From an uncultured Allofournierella sp. (lineage in GTDB: Bacteria; Bacillota; Clostridia; Oscillospirales; Ruminococcaceae), in assembly GCA_944382705.1 (NCBI GenBank), contig CALWNE010000033.1:6713-70712 (forward strand): a stretch of DNA of 64,000 nt, written 5' to 3'. Numbering within the stretch: position 1 is the first letter of the stretch; each line of letters opens with the position of its first letter. Positions 1 to 7,600 of the stretch are shown piece after piece. A program made the translations under genes and the position numbers. The notes below the pieces were generated by a model, which saw nothing but the letters and a program-made list of their open reading frames with translations, did not search any database and had not been told where the DNA came from.

Positions 1-246
1 CAGGTGGTAGGACGGCAGGAGCAAACCCAGCTTGGCCCAGGGGACTGGGTGGTGCTGGTGAGTGACGGCGTGCTTCAGGACGGTACCCAGTGGCTGTGCC
101 AGCAGCTGGAACTTTGCAAAGCCTGCGGCCATACACCCCAGCAGGCGGCAGAGCTGGTGGCGGATATGGCCCGTCAGCGCCAGCCAAGCCAAAGGCCGGA
201 CGATGTAACCGTAGCGGTTATGGCCCTGGAACGGGCTGTGGGATAA
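1..246 (+). CDS. SpoIIE-type PP2C serine phosphatase, C-terminal end only
   Basis: The reading frame is open from base 1 and stops at 244-246, so this is the 3' end of a gene that begins outside the window. The visible 81 residues end a PP2C/SpoIIE phosphatase fold: a GDWVVLVSDGV segment supplies a metal-binding aspartate and a RPDDVTVAVM segment supplies the late Asp-Asp motif. In SpoIIE-type enzymes this domain dephosphorylates an anti-sigma factor antagonist such as SpoIIAA. Assignment to SpoIIE rather than another PP2C regulator (RsbU-like) rests only on this tail and on the Clostridia-like context. Confidence 0.6.
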   Translation, partial: QVVGRQEQTQLGPGDWVVLVSDGVLQDGTQWLCQQLELCKACGHTPQQAAELVADMARQRQPSQRPDDVTVAVMALERAVG

Positions 247-352
247 CGGAAGAAATAGCCCAAAAGGCTATGGTGGGGCAGCCGGCGAAAACAGCCCTTT
301 TGCAACGCACAAAAGGATAGAAAGCATGAAGGATAAAAAGCGGTTAGCCTTG

Positions 353-409
353 CAAAACAGAAAACGCCCCAGTGCATAGTTCCGTAGATAGGAAAAATGC
401 ACTGGGGCG
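353..409 (-). terminator. Terminator of the prepilin gene
   Basis: A perfect 13-bp stem (365-377 with 397-409, CGCCCCAGTGCAT and its complement) is followed on the minus strand by a T-rich run (TTTTCTGTTTT). It lies about 50 bases past the prepilin stop. Bases 375-382 can alternatively pair with 409-416, so two mutually exclusive hairpins are possible. Confidence 0.7.
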
Positions 410-457
410 AACTATGAAATTGTTACGAGCAAACAGATTAGGATAAGGTGAGCGGGG

Positions 458-1069
458 TTAAATAAACTCTATAATACTCCACTCGGTCCCTTTGTTTTCG
501 TTTACATAGTTCAGATACTCAGTCATTCCGCTGTTTCTATCGGTATAGTCGATAAAAACAACCTTGGCGCCTTTGCCGGGGATACAGATTACCCAACATT
601 GCTTGTTGCCGGATTCGGCGGTATACACCATCTGGTATTTGGTAATATTGGGAATACCGGCGGAAGTTGCACTTTCGTTGTTGTGCCACTCCGTGTTATT
701 TCCGTCAAAATGCAGGTAAATGTTATTGAGTGTGTAACCCTTGGGCAGTTTATAGCTGCCGGTTATTTTTTGCTGAACATCGCTGGGCAGAGAGCTGAAA
801 AAACACAGCTTTGTAGCAAAACCATTGCCGTTGGTTCCGGCGTAGTACTCGCTGGTAAAGACTGCGTCGCCGTATCTGCCGTATTCGTCGGCATAGTAGG
901 CGGTTACACCGTTGTAAATGCTGGCGGAGGTATCCAGAAAGGTGGCTTTTCGAGCATCTTCGATGTAGCCCATGATGGTGGGAATGGCCGCCGCCGCAAG
1001 GATAGCCATAATTACCAGAACCACAATCAATTCAATCAATGTAAAACCTTTGCGAACACGCTGCTTCAT
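458..1069 (-). CDS. Type IV prepilin-like protein
   Basis: A 203-residue secreted pseudopilin. The N-terminus carries a class III signal: short basic leader MKQRVRKG, the cleavage point between Gly8 and Phe9, and the conserved Glu13 (mature position 5), followed by a roughly 20-residue hydrophobic helix ending in AAAIP. A prepilin peptidase would cleave and methylate it, and the helix would pack in a pilus or pseudopilus. The C-terminal globular part has two cysteines and many Tyr/Gly/Asn but no family I recognise. The start at 1069 is chosen over an in-frame ATG at 1096 because GGAGG lies just upstream and the leader length is then normal. No assembly ATPase, platform protein or peptidase lies nearby, so it is an orphan in this window with its own strong promoter. 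Confidence 0.8.
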   Translation of the reverse strand: MKQRVRKGFTLIELIVVLVIMAILAAAAIPTIMGYIEDARKATFLDTSASIYNGVTAYYADEYGRYGDAVFTSEYYAGTNGNGFATKLCFFSSLPSDVQQKITGSYKLPKGYTLNNIYLHFDGNNTEWHNNESATSAGIPNITKYQMVYTAESGNKQCWVICIPGKGAKVVFIDYTDRNSGMTEYLNYVNENKGTEWSIIEFI

Positions 1070-1119
1070 GAGAAAAACCTCCGCATACGAAAACATTGTT
1101 TGTTTTTTTGCTATTTATT

Positions 1120-1148
1120 ATTATATTAATTTAGATGGATGAAGTCAA
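1120..1148 (-). promoter_or_regulatory. Sigma-A promoter of the prepilin gene
   Basis: On the minus strand the -35 TTGACT (1143-1148) and -10 TATAAT (1120-1125) are separated by exactly 17 bases. It is near consensus and sits about 50 bases upstream of the prepilin start. Confidence 0.8.
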
Positions 1149-1212
1149 TACAAAAATGCTGTTTTATGTTTATTTATAAAAAATAAATTGCACAAAAAAT
1201 ATTGAAAAAATT

Positions 1213-1266
1213 GTAAAAAAAGCAGCCTGCACTTGCGTTTTGCGCAAATACAGGCTGCTTTTTTAG
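1213..1266 (-). terminator. Terminator of fba (bidirectional shape)
   Basis: The stem AAGCAGCCTG/CAGGCTGCTT around a TGCGC-containing loop is flanked by A and T runs on both sides. It lies about 40 bases past the fba stop and separates it from the prepilin unit. Confidence 0.8.
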
Positions 1267-1305
1267 TCATTAAGTCAAATTAGCCCTTTAAGGCAACAGG
1301 TGCAA

Positions 1306-2169
1306 TCAAGCCTTGTTGGCGCTGCCAAACAGCTCGATTTTTTCCCGAACGGTAGCCTTGATGGCTTCCACGCCGGGAGCCAGCAGCTTGCGGGGGTCAA
1401 AGCCCTTGCCTTCCAGGTCCTTGCCGGCTTCCACATACTTGCGGGTAGCCGCGGCAAAGGCCAGCTGGCATTCGGTGTTTACATTGATTTTGGAAACACC
1501 CAGGCTGATGGCCTTCTTAATCATCTCCTCGGGAATGCCGGTGCCGCCGTGCAGAACCAGGGGAATGCCGTTGGTGGCATTGTGGATGCGCTCCAGAGCC
1601 TCAAAGTCCAGGCCCTTCCAGTTGGCGGGGTACTTGCCGTGGATGTTGCCGATGCCGGCAGCCAGGAAGTCAACACCCAGCTCGGCAATCTTCTTGCACT
1701 CCTCGGGGTCGGCAATTTCGCCAGCGCCAACCACGCCGTCTTCCTCGCCGCCGATGGAGCCAACCTCAGCCTCGATGGAGATACCCTTGGAGTGAGCCAG
1801 CTCTACCAGCTCGGTGGTCTTGGCAATGTTCTCCTCAATGGCGTAGTGGCTGCCGTCAAACATGATGCTGGAGAAGCCGGCCTCGATGCAGGCCTTGGCG
1901 CCTTCGTAGCTGCCGTGGTCCAGATGCAGGGCAACGGGAACGGTAATGTTCAGGGTTTCAATCATGGAGCGAACCATGGCGGCTACGGTCTTGTAACCGG
2001 TCATGTACTTGCCTGCACCCTCGGATACACCCAGAATCACAGGGCTGTTCATTTCCTGAGCGGTCTCCAGAATAGCCTTGGTCCACTCCAGGTTGTTGAT
2101 GTTGAAATGACCCACAGCGTAGTGGCCATCACGAGCCTTGTTGAGCATTTCGGTTGCACTTACCAGCAT
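1306..2169 (-). CDS. fba: Fructose-1,6-bisphosphate aldolase, class II
   Basis: 287 residues. It splits fructose-1,6-bisphosphate into dihydroxyacetone phosphate and glyceraldehyde 3-phosphate in cytosolic glycolysis. The zinc-binding region is seen as ALHLDHGS near residue 85, with further histidines in FDGSHYAIEENI, IGNIHGKY and VLHGGTGIP, followed by NVNTECQLAF near the substrate phosphate site. The length is normal for the short class II (FbaA/GatY-like) group. GGAGG lies 10 bases before the ATG. It has its own promoter and a strong terminator, so it is monocistronic. A tagatose-bisphosphate aldolase (GatY/KbaY) is the main alternative, but nothing nearby suggests galactitol use. Confidence 0.92.
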   Translation of the reverse strand: MLVSATEMLNKARDGHYAVGHFNINNLEWTKAILETAQEMNSPVILGVSEGAGKYMTGYKTVAAMVRSMIETLNITVPVALHLDHGSYEGAKACIEAGFSSIMFDGSHYAIEENIAKTTELVELAHSKGISIEAEVGSIGGEEDGVVGAGEIADPEECKKIAELGVDFLAAGIGNIHGKYPANWKGLDFEALERIHNATNGIPLVLHGGTGIPEEMIKKAISLGVSKINVNTECQLAFAAATRKYVEAGKDLEGKGFDPRKLLAPGVEAIKATVREKIELFGSANKA

Positions 2170-2277
2170 AATAGCGATACCTCCAGTTTATGTAAATAAG
2201 AAACAGGGGTTACAAAAAACCGGTTTTTGCCTGGGGCTGAAAACCTGATAATTTTTTGTCCTTTTACAGTATAGCGT

Positions 2278-2306
2278 AAAGGCGGCTCAAAATCAATTCC
2301 TATTTC
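2278..2306 (-). promoter_or_regulatory. Promoter of fba
   Basis: On the minus strand TTGATT (2301-2306) and TATACT (2278-2283) are 17 bases apart, about 110 bases upstream of the fba ATG. The -35 overlaps the end of ogg. Confidence 0.65.
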
Positions 2307-3156
2307 CGTGCTTTTTGCTTGCTTTGGCGGTAGTTTTTGCTGCGGCTTTGGTGCTTGTGCGGGGCAGATGGGTGCGGGCGTAGTCAAAAATATACTGCTG
2401 GGCAATGCCTGCGTGGCGGCGGCAGCACACCGGAATCCCACGGGGAAACAGCTGCGCCATGGCCTTTTTCATCCACACATCCATGGGGAAGGCCTGCCAG
2501 AAGGAAAGGCTGAACAGCAGCACGCAGTCGGCCACCTTGGGGCCCACCCCCTGAATGGTCATCAGCTGGGCTTTGGCCTGGTCCATGGGCAGGCGGGCCA
2601 GCTGAACCGGGTCAATTTCACCGCTGGCCACCTTTTGGGCGGCATCCAGCAGGTAGGCTGCCCGCCAGCCCGCCCGCAGAAAAGCCAAATCTTCTACGGA
2701 AAGCCCGGCCATCCGCTGTGCTGTGGGAAAGGCATAGCCGCCCCCTTCCAAAGGCTGGCCCAAGCCCTCACAGAGCCGCTCCACAATGGCCCGAATGCGG
2801 GGAATGTTGTTGTTTTGGCTAATAATGAAGGTGCACAGTGTTTCAAAAAAGGGCTGGCGCAGCACACGAATGCCGGGGTTGGCCTGCACACAGGCAGCCA
2901 AGCGCTGGTTGCCGGAGCAAAATTTTTGCCGCAGGGCAGGGTAGTCTAGGTCTAAGGCAAAGTAGTTTTGCCAAAAATCCTGGTCCTGGGGGTCAGCCCC
3001 TTCCAGCACAAGGGTGTCGTCTTCCATGTGAACCACAACCTGGCGGCCCTCCACAATGCCCTGCCAGCCTTGGGCTGTCTGGTACCACCGAAAAGCCTGG
3101 CCGCAGTCCAGCGTGGCAGCAAGATTCAGGCCGCCGCAGTGTTCAAAACGAATCAT
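2293..3156 (-). CDS. ogg: 8-oxoguanine DNA glycosylase (OGG1-like, HhH-GPD)
   Basis: 287 residues. It removes oxidised guanine from DNA in base excision repair. The N-terminus has the OGG1 hallmark DCGQAFRW and a beta-rich domain. The helix-hairpin-helix IQGVGPKVADCVLLFS carries the catalytic lysine (in GPK), and the conserved aspartate follows in FPMDVWMKK. A long basic, Ala/Lys/Thr-rich tail closes the protein. The start at 3156 is preferred to the longer frame from 3192 because GGAGAGGAG precedes it by a few bases. It is the only gene of its unit between the fba promoter and a long non-coding stretch. Confidence 0.88.
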   Translation of the reverse strand: MIRFEHCGGLNLAATLDCGQAFRWYQTAQGWQGIVEGRQVVVHMEDDTLVLEGADPQDQDFWQNYFALDLDYPALRQKFCSGNQRLAACVQANPGIRVLRQPFFETLCTFIISQNNNIPRIRAIVERLCEGLGQPLEGGGYAFPTAQRMAGLSVEDLAFLRAGWRAAYLLDAAQKVASGEIDPVQLARLPMDQAKAQLMTIQGVGPKVADCVLLFSLSFWQAFPMDVWMKKAMAQLFPRGIPVCCRRHAGIAQQYIFDYARTHLPRTSTKAAAKTTAKASKKHGNRN

Positions 3157-3365
3157 GGGGTATCTCCTCTCCTTTGGGTTCCGCAAACGCAATGCGAATT
3201 GGTCAAAATGACGATTGCTGGGAAATAAAATTGATGAAATTGGTCAAAACGGCTGGTTATATCTGGAATTTAAACGAATTGTTAATGGAAAAGTTTTCCT
3301 TTTGTATGTTGAAAACTATAACAGCAAAAAGCCTTGGTTCAGAAAAAATGGCTCAAAAAAGCCGG

Positions 3366-3415
3366 TTATCAACAGTTTCAACATAGTTTTCAACAGTTGA
3401 TAAAAGTGTGGAAAA
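3366..3415. repeat. Cluster of DnaA-box-like 9-mers within an inverted repeat
   Basis: Within 50 bases: TTATCAACA (3366-3374), TTTCAACA (3376-3383), TTTTCAACA (3387-3395), the complement of TTATCAAC (3396-3403), and TGTGGAAAA (3407-3415, complement TTTTCCACA). Each is one or two bases from the DnaA consensus TTATCCACA. TATCAAC (3368-3374) and GTTGATA (3396-3402) form a dyad. Its function is unknown. It could be a DnaA-binding site or just repeated AT-rich sequence. Confidence 0.4.
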
Positions 3416-3562
3416 TAGCGCATCCATTACGGCTTGTATAACATTTCCCAGCAAAGGCCGGATGGCCTGCCCGGCAGAATAGCCAGGGCAAAATTCGCCC
3501 ATGCTTTGGGCACACGGCAGGGCGCGGGCCAGCAAAAAAAGCAAAAACTTGTCTGCAAACAG

Positions 3563-3591
3563 TGGCAAAAAGCAACGGGTAATGTTATACT
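3563..3591 (+). promoter_or_regulatory. Likely rlmB promoter
   Basis: An extended -10 TG-T-TATACT (3583-3591) has a weak -35 TGGCAA (3563-3568) 17 bases upstream. It would give a leader of about 100 bases before rlmB. Confidence 0.5.
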
Positions 3592-3696
3592 TCTAATTAT
3601 ATGCAAAATGCAGAAATAACGCAATATTTCGTGCTGATGGGCCGGGCTTGCTGCCTGGCCGATGCACTGTTTGAACAAAAGAAGGAGAACCCACAC

Positions 3697-4587
3697 ATGG
3701 CCCGTAATTACAACGACCGCCCCGCCCGCCGCAAGGAATCCGGCGAGCACAAACCCCGCACCGGCAACCGTCCCGGTTACAGCAATCGGCCCTCTGCCGA
3801 CCGTCCCCAGCACCCTGCTGCCCAGCAGCCGCAGCAGGAGCCGGACCAGAGCCTGGTCTACGGTAAAAATCCGGTGGCAGAGCTGCTTAAAAGCGGCGCA
3901 GGGGTGGATACCGTGCTCATCAGCGACAGCCTGCCCGACGCAGTGGCCTCTTACTATATGGCCCTGGCCAAGGATGCAGGGGCTGTGGCAAAGCGGGTGC
4001 ACGCCAACAAGCTGCGGCTCACCTGCGGCACCGACAGCCACCAGGGCGTGGCCGCCTTTGCCAGTGCGGTGGAGTATGTGAGCGTGGAGGAACTGGTGCA
4101 GCAGGCCAAGGACCAGGGCCGTGCCCCCTTCCTGGTGCTGTGTGACGGAGTGGAAGACCCCCACAACCTGGGGGCCATCATCCGTTCTGCGCTGCTGTGC
4201 GGTGCGGATGGCGTGGTGATTCCCAAGCGGGGCGGTGCTGCCATTACCCCCACCGTGCTCAAAAGCAGTGCCGGTGCAGCAGCCCGGCTGCCGGTGGCCC
4301 GTGTGGCCAACATTGGTGAGAGCATCCGCCGGCTGAAAGAGCAGGGCGTATTTGTGTACTGTGCCGATATGGACGGCCTGCCCCTGCACCAGAACAACCT
4401 CACCGGGCCCATTGCGCTGGTCATGGGCAGCGAGGGACGGGGTGTAAGCCCGCTGGTAAAAAAACTGTGCGATGGCGTGGTGAGCCTGACCATGGCAGCC
4501 CGTGGCACCGGGGTGGACAGCTTTAATGTGAGCGTGGCCGCAGGCATTGTTCTGTACGAAATTGCACGCCAGCGCAGCCAGGGCTGA
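3697..4587 (+). CDS. rlmB: 23S rRNA 2'-O-ribose methyltransferase, RlmB/SpoU family
   Basis: 296 residues. A SAM-dependent SPOUT enzyme that 2'-O-methylates a guanosine of 23S rRNA (G2251 in E. coli). Residues 1-45 are a basic, proline-rich tail. A substrate-binding domain starts at LVYGKNPVAELL. The trefoil-knot catalytic domain has DPHNLGAIIRSA (motif 1), VMGSEGRGV (motif 2) and DSFNVSVAAGI (motif 3). The start at 3697 follows GAAGGAG closely, whereas the longer in-frame start at 3601 lacks a site. The next gene begins 42 bases later on the same strand and is probably co-transcribed. TrmH or a YacO-type paralogue is possible, but the motif set fits RlmB. Confidence 0.88.
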   Translation: MARNYNDRPARRKESGEHKPRTGNRPGYSNRPSADRPQHPAAQQPQQEPDQSLVYGKNPVAELLKSGAGVDTVLISDSLPDAVASYYMALAKDAGAVAKRVHANKLRLTCGTDSHQGVAAFASAVEYVSVEELVQQAKDQGRAPFLVLCDGVEDPHNLGAIIRSALLCGADGVVIPKRGGAAITPTVLKSSAGAAARLPVARVANIGESIRRLKEQGVFVYCADMDGLPLHQNNLTGPIALVMGSEGRGVSPLVKKLCDGVVSLTMAARGTGVDSFNVSVAAGIVLYEIARQRSQG

Positions 4588-4629
4588 TGGCCCGGGCATT
4601 ACCCTGTAAACAAGGAGAAGGAGAGCAAG

Positions 4630-7600
4630 ATGCCCTACAACAAGTTTTCCGGCTCTGTGGATGAAATTCTGGAAGGGCTGAATGCCCGGCAGTCCAAAGA
4701 AAGCAACCAGGCAGTGGAGGATATTCTGGCGGATTTGGGGATGCAGACCCATAAACCGGCGCCGGAAGCACCCCAGCCGGAGGCAGAGCACCCCGGCAGT
4801 GCAGGGGAGTTCCAGCAGCCAGCTGTGGCGGTAATGTCTTTTTGGAATGAAACCTTAGCAAAGGAATCTGAGGACGGAGCAAAACCCCAGCCGGACCAGC
4901 CCAAAAAGCGAGCCGACCGCACCGCCCAGGCAGAGACGCCCAGACCCCGAAAGGGCGGCAGAGCAGGCCAGAAGCCTGGCCCAGTGGAGCAAACCCAGGA
5001 GATTAAGGCGCCCCGCCTTTCGGAAACCATTCAGATGGACAGCGAGTTCCAAAAGTTTTTCAGTGAGAGCGTGGCCGTTATTCCGGATTTGAAAAATGGC
5101 CCGGATCAGGAGGAACACCCTGGCTTTTTTGCCCGGTTTGTGCGGGGCAAAAAAGCAGTGGAAGAAACGGTGCGCAGCCCGGAGAATGACCAGGACGAAG
5201 GCCTGTACAGCCAGGAAGAATATTCCGTGGAGCAGTACGAAACCCAGGAAATTCCCCTGGTATACCAGGAGCCGGAGCGGCCCAAGGCAAAACAGCCCAG
5301 CCCCAAGCAGGAGCCTACGCCCCAGCCTAAAAAAGGCTGGTTTGGCCGCAAAAAGCAGGCAAAAACGCCCCCGGCAGCCGCTGCCCCGCAGCAACAGCCG
5401 CAAGCTTTGGCTGAGCCTGCCGCACCCAAGGCAGAACCCAAAGCGGCAGTGGAGCAGCAGGCCACCGGTACCATTTTGCTGGAAATGCCCGCCCCCGGCA
5501 AGCAGCAGCCGTCAGCCGGCCGTCAGCCCAGTGCCTGGGTGGATGAGCCCACCGGAACCATTCGTCTGGAGATGCCCCAGCAGCCGGAGCAGCCCCGCAG
5601 TAAGCGGCCAGAGCAGCCAGTCAGCTCGCCCAAGCAGCCGGATGCGCAGGAGCTGGCCCAAACCCGCCAGTACGAGATACTGACGCAGCTGCCCAAACAC
5701 CAGCCGCAGCCTGTGGAGCAACCGGCGGTTAGTGAACAGTCGCAAAACAAGGAGCCTTTGCAAACTGCCCGGCCGGAGCCGGTGGCGGAGTGTGTGGCGC
5801 CTGCTGCCCAGCCGGAGCCTGTGGAGCAAACGGCGGTTGACGAACCGCTGCAAAACAAACAGCCTGTACAGACCGCCCGGCCGGAGCCGGTGGCGGAGTG
5901 TGCAGTCCCCGCTGCCCAGCCGGAGCCTGTGGAGCAAACAGCGGTTGTGGAACAGTCGCAAAACAAACAGCCTGTACAAACTGCCCGGCCGGAGCCGGTG
6001 GTGGAATGTGCAGCCCCCGCTGCCCAGCCGCAGCCGGTTCAGCCCACCGGGGCACAGCAGGATGCCCAGCCCCAGGCGGCCCAGCAGCAGGTACAGCCGG
6101 TACTTCTGCAAAGCTGGAAGGATTCCCCGGTACAGCCGGGCACACGCACCATTATGCTGGAGCAGGTGCGGGCCTATCAAGCCCAGCAAGCCCAGCAAGC
6201 CCAGCAGGCCCAGCAGGCCCAGCAGGCCAGCAACCAGCCTTTGGCCCAGCAGGAGCCTGCCGCTCAAGAGCCGCCCCTGCAGCAGCAGGCTACCCAAAGC
6301 GTGGAGTCTGTTGGCCAATTGACCCAGGACCAGCAGGAAGAGCCGGAACTGGCCGGTTCGGCTTTGCGCCAGCGGCTGCATCAGCTGGTGCAGCGGCTGC
6401 CCCGCCTGTTTGGAGCCGAGCCAGAAGAAGGCGAAGAAGAACAGGGCCAAAGCCCCTTTGCTGCCCAGCCGGCCTCTGCCTTCAAACCGCTGGAAGAATA
6501 CGAAAACCTGGGGGACGCACCCCTGGTGGAACAGGATTTAAAGCGGATGCGCTTTGCCATGACCGTGCGCACCAGCGTGGCGGCGGTGGTCACTGTAATT
6601 TTGTTCTATCTGGGCCTGGCGGTGGGCCAAAGTCCTCTGCCGCCCATTACAGCGCTGGACCCGGCCATTGCACCGGGGGCATTTTTGCTGGCCAATCTGA
6701 TTTTGCTGCTGGCTGCCTGTGGTGTTAACTGGCGGGTCTTTTACAACGGTGTTCTGGGCTTGCGTGGGGAGCCATCTCCCGATACCCTGCCCGCCCTGGC
6801 TGCTTTGGGTGCGGTGGTGCAGCTGTTGGCTGCCCTGCCCGGTGCCCAGCAGTTCGACGCCCAAAAGGTAACCCTGTTTGCGGCCCCCGCTGCCCTGATT
6901 CTGTGCATGAGTGCCCTGGGCAAATGGGTGCAGAGCACGGTGATTTTAAAGGATTTCCTGCTCATGACCACCGCCACCGAGCAGGTGGCCGCTGTGGCTG
7001 TGGAGGATGAGGAGCTGTGCCAGGAGCTGGGCGAAGGACTGGGCGAACCCCAGCCCCATCTGCTGGTAAACCGCCCCACGGCGCTGTTCCGCAACTTTTT
7101 GGCTCGCAGCTTTTCGGTGCGCTCCAGCGATGGAATGCAGCAAAAAATCAGCTGGGTGCTGGCTGGGGCAGCGGTGCTGGCAGCATTCATTACCCTGGTG
7201 AGCGGCAACGGCTTTTTTGGTATGTTTACCGTGCTGGCAGGTACCCTCTGCCTGGGTGCGCCCCTGGCCTCCACCCTGATGAGTGCGGTACCCCTGCAGC
7301 AGATGCACAAAAGTGCCAGCCGCTTTGGGGCAGTGGTGCCCGGCTGGCAGTCGGTGGAGCAGGTAAGCCAGACCAACATGGTGGTGGTAAGTGCCAGGGA
7401 TTTGTTCCCCGCCAAAAGCGTGCGCCTGCACGGCATTAAAACCTTCGAGAAGGAACGCATCGACCTGGCCATCCTGTATGCGGCCTCTATTTTGGTTCCC
7501 GGCTGCGATACGCTGCGGAATGTGTTTTTGAACATCATTCAGGGCCGGACGGAAATTTTGTACCCGGCCGAAAATCTGGAAAATGAACCCGGCCTGGGCT

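Larger units (their letters stand above)
3157..3696. other. 540-base non-coding stretch between ogg and rlmB
   Basis: No convincing gene. The left part (3190-3420) is AT-rich and contains a cluster of DnaA-box-like 9-mers with an inverted repeat (listed separately). The right part holds the rlmB promoter and a roughly 100-base leader. Open frames here have no ribosome binding site or recognisable protein pattern. Confidence 0.6.

Noticed and set aside
599..1129. Open frame of 176 codons on the plus strand
   Set aside because: It is the antisense shadow of the prepilin gene, which has a clear signal sequence, ribosome site and promoter.
3193..3420. Replication origin
   Set aside because: DnaA-box-like sites are present, but no dnaA/dnaN/gyr genes or gene-orientation switch supports an origin.
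6180..6231. CRISPR-like repeat
   Set aside because: Units are contiguous, 9 bases long and in frame within a coding region, with no spacers.
5512..6450. Long Leu/Arg-rich frame opposite the repeat region
   Set aside because: It mirrors the Gln/Pro-rich repeats on the other strand; low-complexity DNA leaves all frames open.
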